Positions 23,501-34,282 of a stretch of 64,000 bases of DNA are shown one piece after another. Position numbers and translations under genes: made by a program. The first letter of the stretch is position 1; the number at the start of each line of letters is the position of its first letter. Source of the DNA: Copromyces sp. CBS 386.78 (lineage: Eukaryota; Ascomycota; Sordariomycetes; Sordariales; Sordariaceae); NCBI GenBank assembly GCA_030685235.1, contig MU839180.1:9246-73245 (forward strand). The letters are read 5' to 3'. The notes beneath the pieces are model-generated. The model saw only the letters and a list, made by a program, of their open reading frames with translations. It was not told the DNA's origin and searched no databases.

Positions 23501-24402
23501 TCGGTCTCCAACTGCTCTGCTCTCTGGTCGCTCGCCGTGCCTTGACTCTGATTTTGACTCTCAGCAAGTTCCTGATAATCACCATCCAACCTGGGAACCG
23601 TAGGCGTTCTCGTCTTCAGCGGCCACGACTCCCGGATCCAATCTCTGCCTTTCCCCTTTCTCCAGCCAAACAACAATGACCTGCGGTTTCCGTTGTTCTC
23701 GTTGTCATTGCCATTTCCGCTTTCATCAGTAATGTTGCTCAACCCGCTCACTTCCGGCCCATGAAGCGCCTCTTCATCGATCCATGCCGGGTTCGCCATC
23801 CTCCTTTCACTGGCACTGCTCTTCTTCCTACCCACACCCAGCAGCTTTGTCTTGTGCAAGCGAAGAAGACTGCCGGAAGAGGTTTTTCTCAACCTGCTGA
23901 ATGGCAACAGCGACCCTTGCCCTTGCCCTTGCGCTCCGCCCATGCCCATCCACGACATGCCCGGTAGCATAGAAACTGAAAGCACATCTCCTCCTTCTCC
24001 GTGCCCTCCATCTCCCAACCCTTCATCATCACCACCAGCCATCCTAATTTCTCTCCGCTTCCCCTTGACCTTCGGCAACAAGGAAGTAGTACTATTAAAC
24101 CTCGAAGCCGACGCCGTCGTCCACGCCGCTGATGGAAGCTTTTGCAACTTCCTCGGGCTCTTTCGCGGGCTGCTACTGCCTTCTTCATTGCTGACCACGC
24201 CATTTCTGGCCCGAATTGTCGACGCAATGGTTGTCTCACCAGTCAGGTCATGACTCTCTTTATGTGCCTCAGCCGCCAATCTTTGACGACGCGATAGCCA
24301 GATGCTCAAGAAGGCGAGGGTGGCGGAGACGGTGAAGGTGCCGACGAGGACGATAGAAATGAGGGCGCCGAAGGGGAGGAGAGCCCCTGCGGCAGCGGCC
24401 AT
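20533..24402 (-). CDS. Large serine-rich single-pass membrane protein, unknown function
   Basis: Single exon. I start it at the ATG at 24402 (MAAAAGALLPFGALIS, context ATCAAGATGGCC), giving 1289 residues. The open frame continues 69 codons upstream, but that part is basic and leader-like and would push the hydrophobic segment away from the N-terminus. Residues about 6-34 form one strong membrane segment ending in SRRQR, so a signal-anchor with a cytosolic tail is likely. The rest is almost wholly low-complexity: Ser/Thr/Pro-rich, with many RxxS/SP sites, a Ser-Gly repeat region around residues 1090-1130, an eight-residue aspartate run near 1190, and a conserved-looking end (GLYDRDGFLINFPGRP). 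No enzymatic domain is recognised. It may be a membrane-tethered scaffold or regulatory protein; this is inference from composition only. Confidence 0.75.
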   Translation of the reverse strand: MAAAAGALLPFGALISIVLVGTFTVSATLAFLSIWLSRRQRLAAEAHKESHDLTGETTIASTIRARNGVVSNEEGSSSPRKSPRKLQKLPSAAWTTASASRFNSTTSLLPKVKGKRREIRMAGGDDEGLGDGGHGEGGDVLSVSMLPGMSWMGMGGAQGQGQGSLLPFSRLRKTSSGSLLRLHKTKLLGVGRKKSSASERRMANPAWIDEEALHGPEVSGLSNITDESGNGNDNENNGNRRSLLFGWRKGKGRDWIRESWPLKTRTPTVPRLDGDYQELAESQNQSQGTASDQRAEQLETETMTGRLGIPSTDSGRRAIRSAYGAMEGRLPEPPQPAVVRGQAGTGGGFVVQHRHTKSEPQRILRVTNPSPTTSPDRPTPIPRTQSTSTKNRQVSTESTLSDILRSTERRLLEGGTSGVSRRNRATIAAASGPHRGLSLHMAKRLEESRDPGLRRSESLKETRRTRAEHELPVISPSSSGLVAPLTLVPKPAEQEQRPDSRESLSSEPDSLLAEPAYSEMPSGLTSPSRVSSIAGTSSVAETDIEMLLLTVDMPSNRSSMTSAASLSTIHSEDEASEGGARVSAGTKTPSPDRAAMVAGTGRPAVTLQTSTLNNERFTLPAPLSAVAASAPSLPSGSSTRPFTSYGCPGPRPLSTKSQGEAENNRRSFVRKSIIAQEPIGPMPSMPTRLLPCPGVPSGKNCVIAQASCGTWHTAMADPFQVPVSPTSLQTSTDSASPTSSSGSMISRETPRGLRSPPNKSTTYNNTLLNSIVLPPPTQHRYVDAKTVVAESKSPVRSGVAQTPERERRWPFINAHTGTDDGNTYQPPSPTPRSGSRLSRQWSLQQQERKASESSSIYSQDIAANEAFSPAPVPTFTIPIPSSPTRASLPPSPTSVGLAAAQALNAANFQRNSILFAGAHQQTPSRRTSRTANTNNRVSVLSARRDVEEVEKDDDKENTSAMTPKASPIATTIAQLRRMNSVLSTASSVSSINTDVVDGGGNGNLSRRNSRVATAGPSLRGGGFNPNPRRDSHHSYGHRRSGSRNYLFALSGGAGAVPSTPSTPKALKRAGGSGNGSGSGVRPITSGQVNAHHSRTGSGSGSGSGSGIGRVVSISRSGSPQRITLTPAHGHHRSLGGYGSSRVLGSPSPINVNILKSRFQFDDDDDDDDKNKNEGQGAGNVNGPAQKQGSSGFWAGRKKEEGEDEERKRKLPVRFALPNSSPISIGLTVNSPPPSPSPRSKQAQTGTVYVTPKGKRRRQSNESLGLYDRDGFLINFPGRPSGASPSSVRA

Positions 24403-25751
24403 CTTGATTGCTTTTCTCTTTTTGAGTGAGGCTAGGGTTGTCGCTAGTCCGCGATGACGGTGATGGCTGCAGTTTGCTTGTTTCCGATTTCGATCCTCCT
24501 TGGTATTTCGATTCCTGCTGGGGGTGTGTTGCTCTTCTTGCTTTCTTCCGTGTTGTACTGCTTCGTATTTTCTGCCCCTCCGGTCGGTGTTCGTGACAAT
24601 CAGATGCAAACAGTCAGCGACAGTAGTACTTTCTTGGCCCTTTGTTGTTGTTGCTATCCTCAGCGCGTCGTCGAAGGCAATGTCAGGCCTCGCTTCTATC
24701 TGTTATGGCGATGCGAATGTTGAATTCTTTGTTCGCTCAATTATTTGACCGCAAGTCATAACCTGGTAATTAATGAACGTGAGAAAAACGAACGTGGTGG
24801 GTTCGACAACAAAACCTCTGTAAGAAAGAGTGACGATGTAAACAAGAAAATACGAGAACAATGGTTCTTGTTGTTTGAATGCCGACCTGCACCTACGGGC
24901 TGAGATAAAGCCGAGTGTTGTTGATCGAGTGCAGCCTTGTTGCTGCGAATGGAATGGAATGCGTTGCGCCGGGCAACACCACAACACCACGACCTGAGAC
25001 TACATGGCAACATTCCAGCCCTCGTCATCACCATGACAACGTAAACATTGAGGTGTGATGGGTTGAGTTAACCATCGCGGAAAAAAGAAACATAAATAAT
25101 AGATATGATGTGCGGTAAAATGGCGGTGGTGTTGACATGGCAACTATGGTGGACGTACCTGGATCCCCTCAAGTTCACCAGATCGAGCAAATACAGTATT
25201 TGAGCACACACCGTGGATCAAATGGGGTTAATTCTATGGCTGACCATCTTACATGCCCCCCTATGTTATTCTATTGTCCGCTCGTGAGAGAAACCGGCCG
25301 ATCTACCGACCCCTATGCAGAAGTATAGAGTAGTATCACCGTAGAACGCCTGCCCGTGCTGATGGAGAAGATAAAAAAAAGTATAAGTGACAACAATGAG
25401 GTACTTAATACCTACTATTGACCACGACAAACATGCAAAAGTGCAGGGAACAAGGCTTTGCAATATCAACTCTCATTCTAGTCTACTTTCTGAGGTGTAT
25501 CTCCCTAAATCCACTGGCTTTCCCATACCACTTCCTCCTCGACTGGATAAATCGGATAATGATCTGTTAAGATGCAAAGTCCAATCCACCAAAAAAGATC
25601 CATCAGGGATATAGCAAAGCATAAACAAGAACAAAATGGCCATGAAGATTGCTCTTCACCAATGTGGCCCAGAGCCAATGTCACCAGGAAGGGAACAAGG
25701 CCTGTAGAAGTGAAGTAAGGATACCGGAAATTCAGTCATATAGCATATGGC
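24403..25751. other. Spacer upstream of the large membrane protein
   Basis: This contains the promoter and leader of the minus-strand membrane protein and the 3' flank of the DUF1996 gene. It is AT-rich from about 24,740. No other coding feature is supported. Confidence 0.5.
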
Positions 25752-27380
25752 TTAAGCCCGGTGGTTCGCAGCGTGGCGGACCTTGTGGCGGTGCAAGTGC
25801 TGAGAGTACTGGCGGGCCTGAACGGTCTGGACAGCCGTAACCGTAGTGGTCGTGACGGTCACGTACTCGAGAGCCTCCTTGATGACAACCATGCTGACAA
25901 CGTTGCCATTGGTAATGTACTCGGTCCTGATGGCGGTGAATTCACCATCCTCCTCCGCGACAACGGAAGGTGCCTCAGTGATAACAGACGAAGCCTCGGT
26001 CGTCGAGCTGGGGACGACTGACGATGGCTTAGCAATGGAGACGAGAGTGGTGGTCGAGACGATGGAGTCGACAGCGCTTCCAGCAGCGGAGGTGGCGACC
26101 TTAGCAGCCTTGAAAATGCCTCCGGGCATGAAGTCGCCGTTGGTGACAGTAGCGCCTTGGGAGTAAGTAGCAGTTGGGACCTCGACAAGGGTGGTATGCG
26201 ATGCGGCCTTGTGGCCATTGGCGGGCTCGGGTCCGTAAGCAATCGGGACGTTGCCGGGAAGGGAATCGCCAATGACTCCGGTAGCCTTCTCGTTCAGAGG
26301 ACCCTGGAACAGCTTGACGAGCCAGTTGTTCTTCTTGAAGGTGCACTTTCTCTGGTCATCCTCGCTCTGGATATTAAAGATGGGGCAGTCCTGAATCTTT
26401 CCGCTGTCGTTGGTGCAGGTTTCAACAGCCTGCTGAAGGAAGTCCTGGTCCCAGCCGTTCATGAAGTCGGCATGGTAACCAAAGCCCTGAACATCACCGT
26501 TGGAAAAGACGAACTGGCCAGGCTTTCCGACAAAGGCATTAGTAGCCCAGATGGTCTCATACATGAGGCCAGGGAGCTTGGTTTCGAAACCCTTGGGGCA
26601 GTTACCGTTCATGACAAGATCGGGGTATGCCATGTGGGACCTGTGGTCGTCAGAGTCGAGATCCTTGCCGTTCCAGCAAGAAGGGAACATGATTTCGGCG
26701 CGAATGCCATCGGCGCAGTTGGCATCGAGATAGTCCTTGTCCGGCATGTAGTGACGGTACAAGGTGCCCTCGGGAGGTTTGTTATAGTTGAGGCAGTTGA
26801 ATCCGATGGCACGCTGAGTCAGATCGGCCTGGGAAGTCTGTCCAAGGCTGGCCCACACGGACTTCTCAGGGTCGGCATCCTTGACGTTGCTGCCGGCAAT
26901 GGTATAATTGCGGCGCGCAGCGTCTCCGGCAAGCATGCCGAATCCGGGAGGGAACGCCTTGATGCCACTGTCGGGGTTGGCAGCATCCTTGAAAAGGAAG
27001 TAGTAGGACAGCAGACCGCCGACCTGGGGAACGAGCTCGAAAGAGCCGTTGGCATGTTGGAAGTAGAGAGAAGGAGTCCAGTACGCAGACATGTCCTGGG
27101 TAACAGCGCAAGAAGTGCAGTCAGCCCCAACTAGGTCCTCGAATCTGGACTTTTCACTAAAACCTGTTGATGAATATTTTAGCATATTTTTCATTTCCTA
27201 GGGCGTCTTGGGACAAATGGACATACCGGAAGAGCCGTGAATCGAGTGGGCATGAGCCGCAGGTTCACCGTAGTTGACAATAGGGTCGATACGACCGACA
27301 GCCAAAGTGCCGCGGCACTCCATGCGCCAGAACGCCTCCGCACCGCCAGCAACGGCGAGGATAGCTACAGAAACCTTCAT
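25752..27380 (-). CDS. Secreted DUF1996-domain protein
   Basis: Predicted as complement(25752..27163, 27227..27380), 521 residues, with one 63-nt intron (GTATGT donor, CAACAG acceptor, phase 1). The first exon encodes a signal peptide (MKVSVAILAVAGGAEA) directly followed by FWRMECRG, the usual beginning of DUF1996 proteins. The conserved HAHSIHGSSGFS is formed across the splice junction, which confirms the intron. Further family blocks are SCAVTQDMSAYW, GLLSYYFLF, MFPSCWNGKDLDSDDHRSHM and GYHADFMNGWDQ. The C-terminal 120 residues are a Ser/Thr/Val-rich linker and a basic tail. DUF1996 proteins are extracellular or cell-wall proteins of fungi; the biochemical function is not established. The His, Asp and Cys in the conserved blocks suggest a metal- or substrate-binding fold, which is inference. 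Confidence 0.9.
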
Positions 27381-30300
27381 TCTGATGATTTTGTGTTGGT
27401 CAAAGAGTGATGGGAATCTGAGAGTGTGAAGTGTTAGGAAAACGAATCCGCGGTAAGGAATTGTAGAACGAGAAGCGAACAAGCACCAAAGCTTGGGCCT
27501 TCATAAGAATGCACTGACCAATATCCAAGGACAACAGTTGTTATCTAGTTGTCCGATCTGAGGCCCTTGCAGGATGTCTTGGGAGGAAGACTGTCAAGAC
27601 AACTGCGAGGTTGCAGAATAAATGCTCGAATGATAATCGCCCAAGTTATTGAACCAAATGAACAATGGTCCCACCAAGGTTGTGTTGCCAAAAAACAATA
27701 ATCGCTTGTCGGTTGAGCGGGGTCGAAGTATCGATATGGGATGAAATCGAGCGGGCGAGTCGGGGAGTTGCGGTAAAAGTTGCTTCTTGACAAAGATCGA
27801 TCCACCAGATATGACCAGCACGACGAGTCCACAACCGTGTTCTTTTTTTTTTAGATTGTAAAATGACTGAATAGGCCGCACAGCTGACCAGTGTTTGTTC
27901 CAAAGTCGGAGTCGGTTATCGAGATTGTTTGCCTTTTGTCGATACGGATGGACACTGGAGAGATGCCGTAGAATCGAATGCGAGAATGCGTGATCTACAC
28001 CCTGGGCGGAAAGAGAGGATAGATGGGGATGTTGAGTGGTGAAAGAGCGTGACTGTAGTACAGAGAGCGAGTGGTGGTAGTGAGTGAAATGTCGACGAGT
28101 CGGACAGAGTCTTCGCAGCAGACCACCAGAAATGGATGGAATGACGACTAGAAAAGGGAGTGACGAGGGAGAAGAACCACAAGACGACGATGAACCACGG
28201 GAAAGGGAGGGGAGAGGGAGCACTGATGAAGAAGGCGAGACACCCAGCGAAAGATATTCTTTTTCCACTTTGCAGCGGGTAGGAACCCTCACGATTTTCG
28301 CGGGTGGGGAGGCGCCCGGGGGCTCGGGGGTGCCTGCCTGGGGGCAACGACGACTCGACGAGGGCAACCCAAGAACCCGCAGATTACCTACGGTACCTGC
28401 GGCGTACCTGAGCGTCCATACCCTCGAAACTTCCACACAAGACCCGACTGGAAGGAAAGGAAGGGTGAAAGGTCACGCTCAGAACCCTAACCAGGTCCTA
28501 CTCAAGGCATGGGTCCGCCATGGGTTGCTGCAGGTACGTATTGTATTTGCACCGTGTTACCTTCTAGGGTCGTAATCCTGGGTGTATCGGCTCGCCTGAG
28601 TGGTATTTGGGTGGCCCCCTTCGAACCTGCCCTTGCTCTCGCCGCATCGCACTCTTTCCCGAACAAGGCGATCAGCCACCTCTTCAGAAGCGCCCATTGG
28701 CCCGCGCATTCCTAACCCTTGTCTCCCAAGTCCTGCTCCTTTGGGAGTCGCCACTCCATCCCTGATTTAATGCTGGACACTGGGAGTCTGGCGGCCCATG
28801 GGAAAATAAAAGGGCTACATGAGGAGCCGACAGACGCGGCCAAGGACTATAGGGACCTCCTGTTTGGAGCGCATGGTGGAGTCTGGGAATTTGCTCCCAA
28901 TTTCGAACGAGTGCAAATCACTCTCGCTATCTTCGAAAAGCGGCCATGGCGCTCAGACACGTGCCAGGGGCAGGGACGGGAGCCCGGGCCAAGCAACTCT
29001 ACTTGAAGTGACTCCAGGTCTGCTGCGCTAGCCATCAAGACGCCGGATCCGGGCCGATGTGTCCATTCACGAGGGAATCGTGAGGAATTTCAGATGGGAC
29101 GGCATGCCGCTGAGGGTTTGCTGCTGCAGGTCCCTTGACTGACCGGTGTTTCCAGTTGGGCGGGATTCCTCGAACGAAGCTGAAGAGGAAGTCATTGGGC
29201 CGTTGCGCGATCTCGGGCCCTCCTCGGATGGGGTCCTGCGATTTCCCAAAGCCTCCACCGCCAACTCCGCAGCATAATAATCAGCAAATCTCCCACTTTC
29301 CCCGTCGCCAGTCTGTCGATGTGCAACCTTGATGGGCATCCGCTAATGACAGACCGAAATGCGCTGCTTGGCCGTGCTGGTGTGCCCCTGAATCAATCGT
29401 AATCGCGACAGCCGCTTCGTCTTGTCCAGTTGCGTGGGTGAGAAGCACTGCGCCGAGGTAGCACCAAATATCTTTACATAGTCCCGTGCTGACCAGCTCT
29501 TGATTTTGTGTAGCACATTGCGCATCTGACCTTACATGATGTAGGTACGCCGCTGCACTGCGCTTTATTTAACCTGTACTGTCCCATTCCCGCCCAACCT
29601 GTCACCCGCCAATGCACCCCCTCCCGTTACCAAAAATTCACCTAGGGGTTTTCCCAGGGCACTCCTGAGGCGCATATCCCATTCTTACAGCCGCGCTGGC
29701 ATCCACGATGGATGTACGGCACACTTGAAACCGGATGGATTGCCGTGATTGTGATCGATAAGGGGAAACTTTGATGTGCAATTGACCGACCGTTGCCCGG
29801 TGAGCGAGAAGGCGGTCACAGGAATTGATCGTCAAGAAGAGACGATCGTACGAGAGCACGTGTTGACAGAGTTGGGATGAAAGGAAGAAGGAAGGAAAAA
29901 TAAGGACAGAGCGGGATACTGCCCGGAGCGGGATAGTTCCAGTCGCACCAGCAAGCGCTCCAGATAGAAAGGGGTTCGAAAAAAACAAGGGCGTAAAAAT
30001 GTTGTCGTTCGCGACTCCAATTGATTTTGCAGAAGCTCATCACCCGCTAGGCTCCAAACGTCTGAAACAGTTTCATGCTTGAAATGGACGAATGACGCGG
30101 CTGCGTGCCAGCGGGTGGAGCCATCCTGTCTCACTGGCCAATCCCTGCTCTGTTCAACAACCCGTCCCCTCGTCTGTTCCTGCCCCACGTTTTCGACGTT
30201 CCCCCGTCCTTCTTCAACCATCAATTTCTTTCTACTGCAGCATCACCATGCAATGGATTTGCAGCAGCACGCGCCTCTTCGTTGTAACAGATACAGCATG

Positions 30301-31691
30301 TGAGTACGAATACGTCGACCTCGTTTCATCCTGCAGGTTGGCCCAGGTGCACCACCAACATGCATGTGGGCAAGATTTCGGGCAAGTACCGTATAAACTC
30401 GGGAAATTGACTTTCGGGAAACCGCTTTTCAGGCACATATATGCCATTTTCCTGCCCGATGCCAGGCATATGTATGCCCGCCAACTTGGGTGGGGAGATG
30501 TGTTGCCACCCCGGAGCACTGTAAATTCGAAATTATTGTGCCCAGTCTGTGTCCTGTCTTTTTCTCCTTGTTAGTCTGGCTGGGACTGGAGGGTGGGGCG
30601 CCAGACTTTACCCTCCTTCACAGAGGGTACGGTTGGCACATATGCTGTAATATGTGCTTAAATCTGTACGTGAATGTGCCTAAAAAGCGGTTTCCCGAAA
30701 GTCAATTTCCCGAGTTTATACGGTACTTGTTGTGGAAGGAGATTGTAATTCTTTTGTTCGTTGCCTGAAAACCACCTTGGATAACTAACTGCAAAGAGTT
30801 CGGCCTTTCATCTCCCACACTGATCCAGCTGCCATATATGGGCAGTTTGCCCGCACGCATGGAGGGATTTATAGTCCTGACACGTTTGCTACTCCGCCAA
30901 GATTCGCACTTTGCAATTTCAAAGACTCATGATCACCTCCTGGTTTTCACTCACAAGACGGCAAGTTCCATAAGTGTACAGAACACTATCAAGATAATCA
31001 ACTTCTTTATATCCACCACCCCGTAATTCGGCCAAGGCAATCAACGGAAACCCACACCAGCGGTAAGGTATATAGTGTCTGCGTTGTACCTTACATGTCC
31101 GCCTGTTGTACCACGGACCAGCAAAAGAAACGGTTACGTACAGTACATGATACGGGTACAGCAGCAACAAGGCGGTAAAGAAGAGATAAGATAATATGGC
31201 AGACGACATCTCAACGTCTGTCTGGGTGAGTGGAAACGGGCACGACGGGAAAGGCGTCTTGCGTGCATGACTGGACTGCCAATTAAGGCCGTTGATAAAT
31301 CGGAACCTGACGACTTGTTCTACTTACATGGACGTTAGGAGTCATTGCACGTGTGTCCAATCTTATCTGTCTGGGAGGTGATTTGAACAACATGGAGGGA
31401 CCTTGCAATTGGATGAAAGCTTTAAATGACGACCTATGCGATGAAAGGTGTTAAGTAAGCCCATAAACTCGACAGTGACAACCGAATGTCTTTCCTGCCA
31501 GCTGTTTGCGAACTGAGAGTGCGCCATGGCAATGAAACTGGCCGTTTTCTAACTCAGGCTGCATGAAGCCAGTCTGATCATGCTGTTGTATGAGTAAAGA
31601 AAAAAAGAACCCCCAAAAAAAAAGTCCTCCTCGAACATCTCCTGAGCTTTCACTATAATAGGAGATAGAACGAGAAAGAGGCAAAAGGATG
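27381..31691. other. Gene-poor 4.3-kb interval
   Basis: The 5' part is the promoter and long leader of the DUF1996 gene; the 280-codon minus-strand frame at 27594-28436 has no domain and is judged accidental. The interval also carries the MITE listed separately. No other gene is supported. Confidence 0.5.
30383..30729. mobile_element. MITE with 56-bp terminal inverted repeats
   Basis: The left end 30383-30438 and right end 30674-30729 are reverse complements over 56 bp with one mismatch (C/T). The element is 347 bp and has no coding capacity, which fits a miniature inverted-repeat transposable element. A TA lies at 30387-30388 and at the mirror position in the right end. If that is the TA target duplication, the repeat proper begins CCGTATAAACTC and the element belongs to the Tc1/mariner/pogo type; the outer CAAG/CTTG would then be a palindromic target. 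The flanks outside 30383 and 30729 show no obvious duplication. The near identity of the ends suggests fairly recent movement or absence of heavy repeat-induced mutation. Confidence 0.9.
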
Positions 31692-31778
31692 TGCGCCGTC
31701 CGAGATTCGAACTCGGGTCACTCGCTAATTAGAGGATTTCTTGGGAAGCGAGTATGCTAACCACTATACCAACGGCGC
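31692..31778 (-). tRNA. tRNA-Gly (anticodon CCC), with intron
   Basis: Read on the minus strand, the acceptor stem GCGCCGT pairs with ACGGCGC, the T arm CCGAG-TTCGAAT-CTCGG is perfect, and the D arm contains TATAGTGGTTAGCA. The anticodon stem CTCGC/GCGAG is interrupted by a 15-nt intron after position 37 (31717-31731, approximately). Splicing gives the loop TTCCCAA with anticodon CCC. The discriminator base is A at 31692, and a T4 Pol III terminator follows at 31683-31686. The mature tRNA would read GGG codons. Confidence 0.93.
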
Positions 31779-32165
31779 AGTGGTATTGTTGAAAACGATG
31801 CAGCTAATATTGGTTTATGAGGCTGGTCGTGCTTGCATCGGACATGCTCGTAATCTGTACAGATCGGTCGGTGCCTGAATTACCCCACCCCCGCGCTACC
31901 CCTTCGGTATCTTACTACGCACGGGGTTAGGGTTACAGTAGCACCTTGAGCTGCCATACCCCGCCACAGGCCCACTCGCGTACGAATTCCGAGTTTCTCG
32001 ACACTGCTTCCCCGTCCTCCCTTCACTCTTCTCAACCACAACGACACCTTCAAACCTACGGCTACCTGCACGGGACATTCGAGCCTTATCTGGGTCATAT
32101 TCGAACTCGCCTGAAATCACCATTTTCCCTTCTAAGCTTAACAGGTTCTACAAGAGCGAGCAAAC
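31779..32165. promoter_or_regulatory. Promoter region of the OTU gene
   Basis: This spacer separates the tRNA from the OTU gene. A telomere-like box TTAGGGTTA lies at 31927-31935, about 235 bp upstream of the start codon. The leader is CA-rich. Confidence 0.35.
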
Positions 32166-33152
32166 ATGGAGTCCGAAACCCTCGAGCAAATGCAAGCTCG
32201 GCATCGCAAAGAGCAGAGAGACCTTGTGTCACGCATCACAAACAAGAAGAAGAACGCGACCAAGAAGACACGCAAGGGGGTCAATGATGAATGCGCCCAG
32301 CTGGAACTCGAACTGAAGGCGAGACAAGAGGAGGAGCTTAGGAAGCTGCAAGGAGGCGGCGGCGCCGACGATAACGACGAGCAGGCCCAAGAGCCCGAGG
32401 AAGAGCGAAACGCCGAAGAGCCAACAGTCAACGATGTGACCGAGCAGCTACAGAAGACCACAGTCTCTGACCAATCGAGCAAAACAAGTTCCCCTCCTCC
32501 GGTGGAACAGTCCTCCGGCGGCGGAGGAAAGAAACGAAACCGCCAGAAGGAGCGTCTCGCCCGTCGCCAAGCCGAAATCGAAGCTGCCGCTGCAGCAGCC
32601 GAGAAAGAGGCCTCGAGTATGGTGGACCACCGCGGTATCGAAAAGGCATACATGTCACGCGAATTCAAGGCGCACTCTTTGGAAGAGAAGGATATCGAGC
32701 CCGATGGACACTGTCTCTTCTCCGCAGTGGCGGACCAGCTTGCTGTCCACGGACTCCCGGTAGATAGTCCCTTGTCAAAGAGCAAGGGGACGCAAACACA
32801 AGAGAAGCTGCCACCATATAGGATCGTGCGTCATACGGCGGTTGACTACATGGAGAGACACGCGGACGATTTTGCGCCTTTTCTCGAGGAGCCCTTCGAC
32901 ACCTACGTGGCCAAGATACGGGATACAGCAGAGTGGGGTGGACAGCTGGAGCTGACGGCGCTGGCAAACGCGTATAACGTGGAGATCAGGGTGGTGCAGG
33001 ACGGTAGGACCGAGGTGATACAGCCCAACGCTGTCGCAAATGGGGAGAGCAATGCGGACAAGGAGGAGCTGAAGGTCCTGTGGTTGGCGTACTATCGCCA
33101 TGGATATGGCCTCGGAGAACACTACAACTCGTTGCGCAAAGCAAGCGCGTGA
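32166..33152 (+). CDS. OTU-domain cysteine deubiquitinase, OTUD6-like
   Basis: Single exon, 328 residues. The N-terminal half is a highly charged Lys/Glu/Arg coiled-coil region starting MESETLEQMQARHRKEQRDL, as in OTUD6-type proteins. The OTU domain occupies about residues 165-328. The catalytic block DGHCLFSAVADQL gives D180 and the nucleophile C183, and the closing histidine is H319 in YGLGEHYNSL. The intervening RHTAVDYMERHADDFAPFL and WGGQLELTALANAYNVEIRV blocks are typical. OTU enzymes cleave ubiquitin from substrates; the OTUD6 subgroup has been linked to ribosome-associated ubiquitin and translation control. All catalytic residues are present, so it should be active. It converges with the methyltransferase gene, 123 bp away. 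Confidence 0.95.
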   Translation: MESETLEQMQARHRKEQRDLVSRITNKKKNATKKTRKGVNDECAQLELELKARQEEELRKLQGGGGADDNDEQAQEPEEERNAEEPTVNDVTEQLQKTTVSDQSSKTSSPPPVEQSSGGGGKKRNRQKERLARRQAEIEAAAAAAEKEASSMVDHRGIEKAYMSREFKAHSLEEKDIEPDGHCLFSAVADQLAVHGLPVDSPLSKSKGTQTQEKLPPYRIVRHTAVDYMERHADDFAPFLEEPFDTYVAKIRDTAEWGGQLELTALANAYNVEIRVVQDGRTEVIQPNAVANGESNADKEELKVLWLAYYRHGYGLGEHYNSLRKASA

Positions 33153-33275
33153 GACGATGGTTTGCCAAAAGGCGAGTTACCAAACAAAGCGATCAAAGTG
33201 CCACCATCCATGTTGCCAAGTTGTTCTCCCAACACACAAAGTAACTGGTACCGAAACGGTTTCCCCTGACCATCC

Positions 33276-34282
33276 TTACTGGTGGCTCCAGACCGAGACA
33301 CGGTCAATCACGTTTCCTTGGTCGTCGCACCCAGCCTTGTGTGTGCATGCGGGCTGTATACGTGCCAGCCGTTTAAGAGCACCCGGCGTTGTATCCGCGC
33401 TTCCGTTCATAACCCGTCCCTTGTCGTCGTAGGGCAACTCCTGCCCCGGATGCCCAAGATGGGCAAGATACAGGTCGCCCGAAACACCCCAAGGCGGGCC
33501 GCCGGTTGAGGGGTCCTTGTCAAGTGGCCACTCGAGGCAGACGAGTCTTCCGCCGTCGGGATTGAGAAGATCGGACATTCTCTTGGCAAATCCGGGACGT
33601 GCTTCAGGCGGAAGGGCGCAAAAGAACTGGGAAATGAGCCAGAGTTAGTGGTTTCTCGAATGAATCACTCAAAACCAGGCAGAGAACGTTTCGAGCAAAA
33701 AACGAAACTTACCGTATAGTCGAAAATAAGATTAAACCCATTCTTCACTTTTCCATATCCCGAGTCGTTTACCCAGTCATCCTCGAAAAAGTCTCCCGTC
33801 ACCCACATCACCCTGCCCTTCGTCGTGACGCCCAGTTCTTTCCTTGGCGCATACAACTCCTTCCACTTGCCCTCATTATCCGCTTCCGCCACTCTCTTCT
33901 CATTCTTCTTGGCCTCCTCCAAGCTTGTCGGCGACGAGTCAAGTCCAAAGACGTCATAGCCGTGTGCAGACAAAAGTAGCACGTCGTGGCCTCTCCCGCA
34001 GCCGGGGACCAAAGCTTTCGGTCTTGGCTTGTCCCAGTCATCAGAACTGTTGGGGGCTTTTGGGAAGAGCTCGCGGTGGAGGGAAAGGACTTGGTCAAGA
34101 GCTTGGCTGGGCCCGCCGCGGTCCCAGGGGGTGAAGGATTCCTTCCATAGTGTGTCCCAGTTTTCCGGGTGGGTGGAGTAGTCTGAGTCTTTGAAGAGCG
34201 AACGGAGGCGCTGGAATTGGCCTTGGATGGCGTGGTCGTCGGCGCTGGAGGTGTGGATGGGGGGTTCGGGATCGCTTGCCAT
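33276..34282 (-). CDS. TPMT-like S-adenosylmethionine-dependent methyltransferase
   Basis: Predicted as complement(33276..33626, 33713..34282), 306 residues, with one 86-nt intron (GTAAGT donor, ACTAAC branch, CCCAG acceptor, phase 0). The substrate-side motif NWDTLWKESFTPWDRG (about residues 41-56) and SAM motif I (VPGCGRGHDVLLLSAHGYDVFGLD, within residues 92-115) identify the thiopurine/thiol methyltransferase family. The splice joins FNLIFDYT to FFCALPPEARPGFAKRM, the expected post-motif strand and helix. The second exon continues with GGRLVCLEWPLDKD. Fungal members methylate small thiols or halides in the cytosol; the true substrate cannot be read from sequence. There is no signal peptide. 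Confidence 0.88.

Noticed and set aside
26157..27134. 325-codon plus-strand open frame
   Set aside because: It is antisense to the DUF1996 coding exon.
27594..28436. 280-codon minus-strand open frame upstream of the DUF1996 gene
   Set aside because: Low-complexity Ser/Pro/Arg reading with no motif; fits promoter and leader sequence of the DUF1996 gene.
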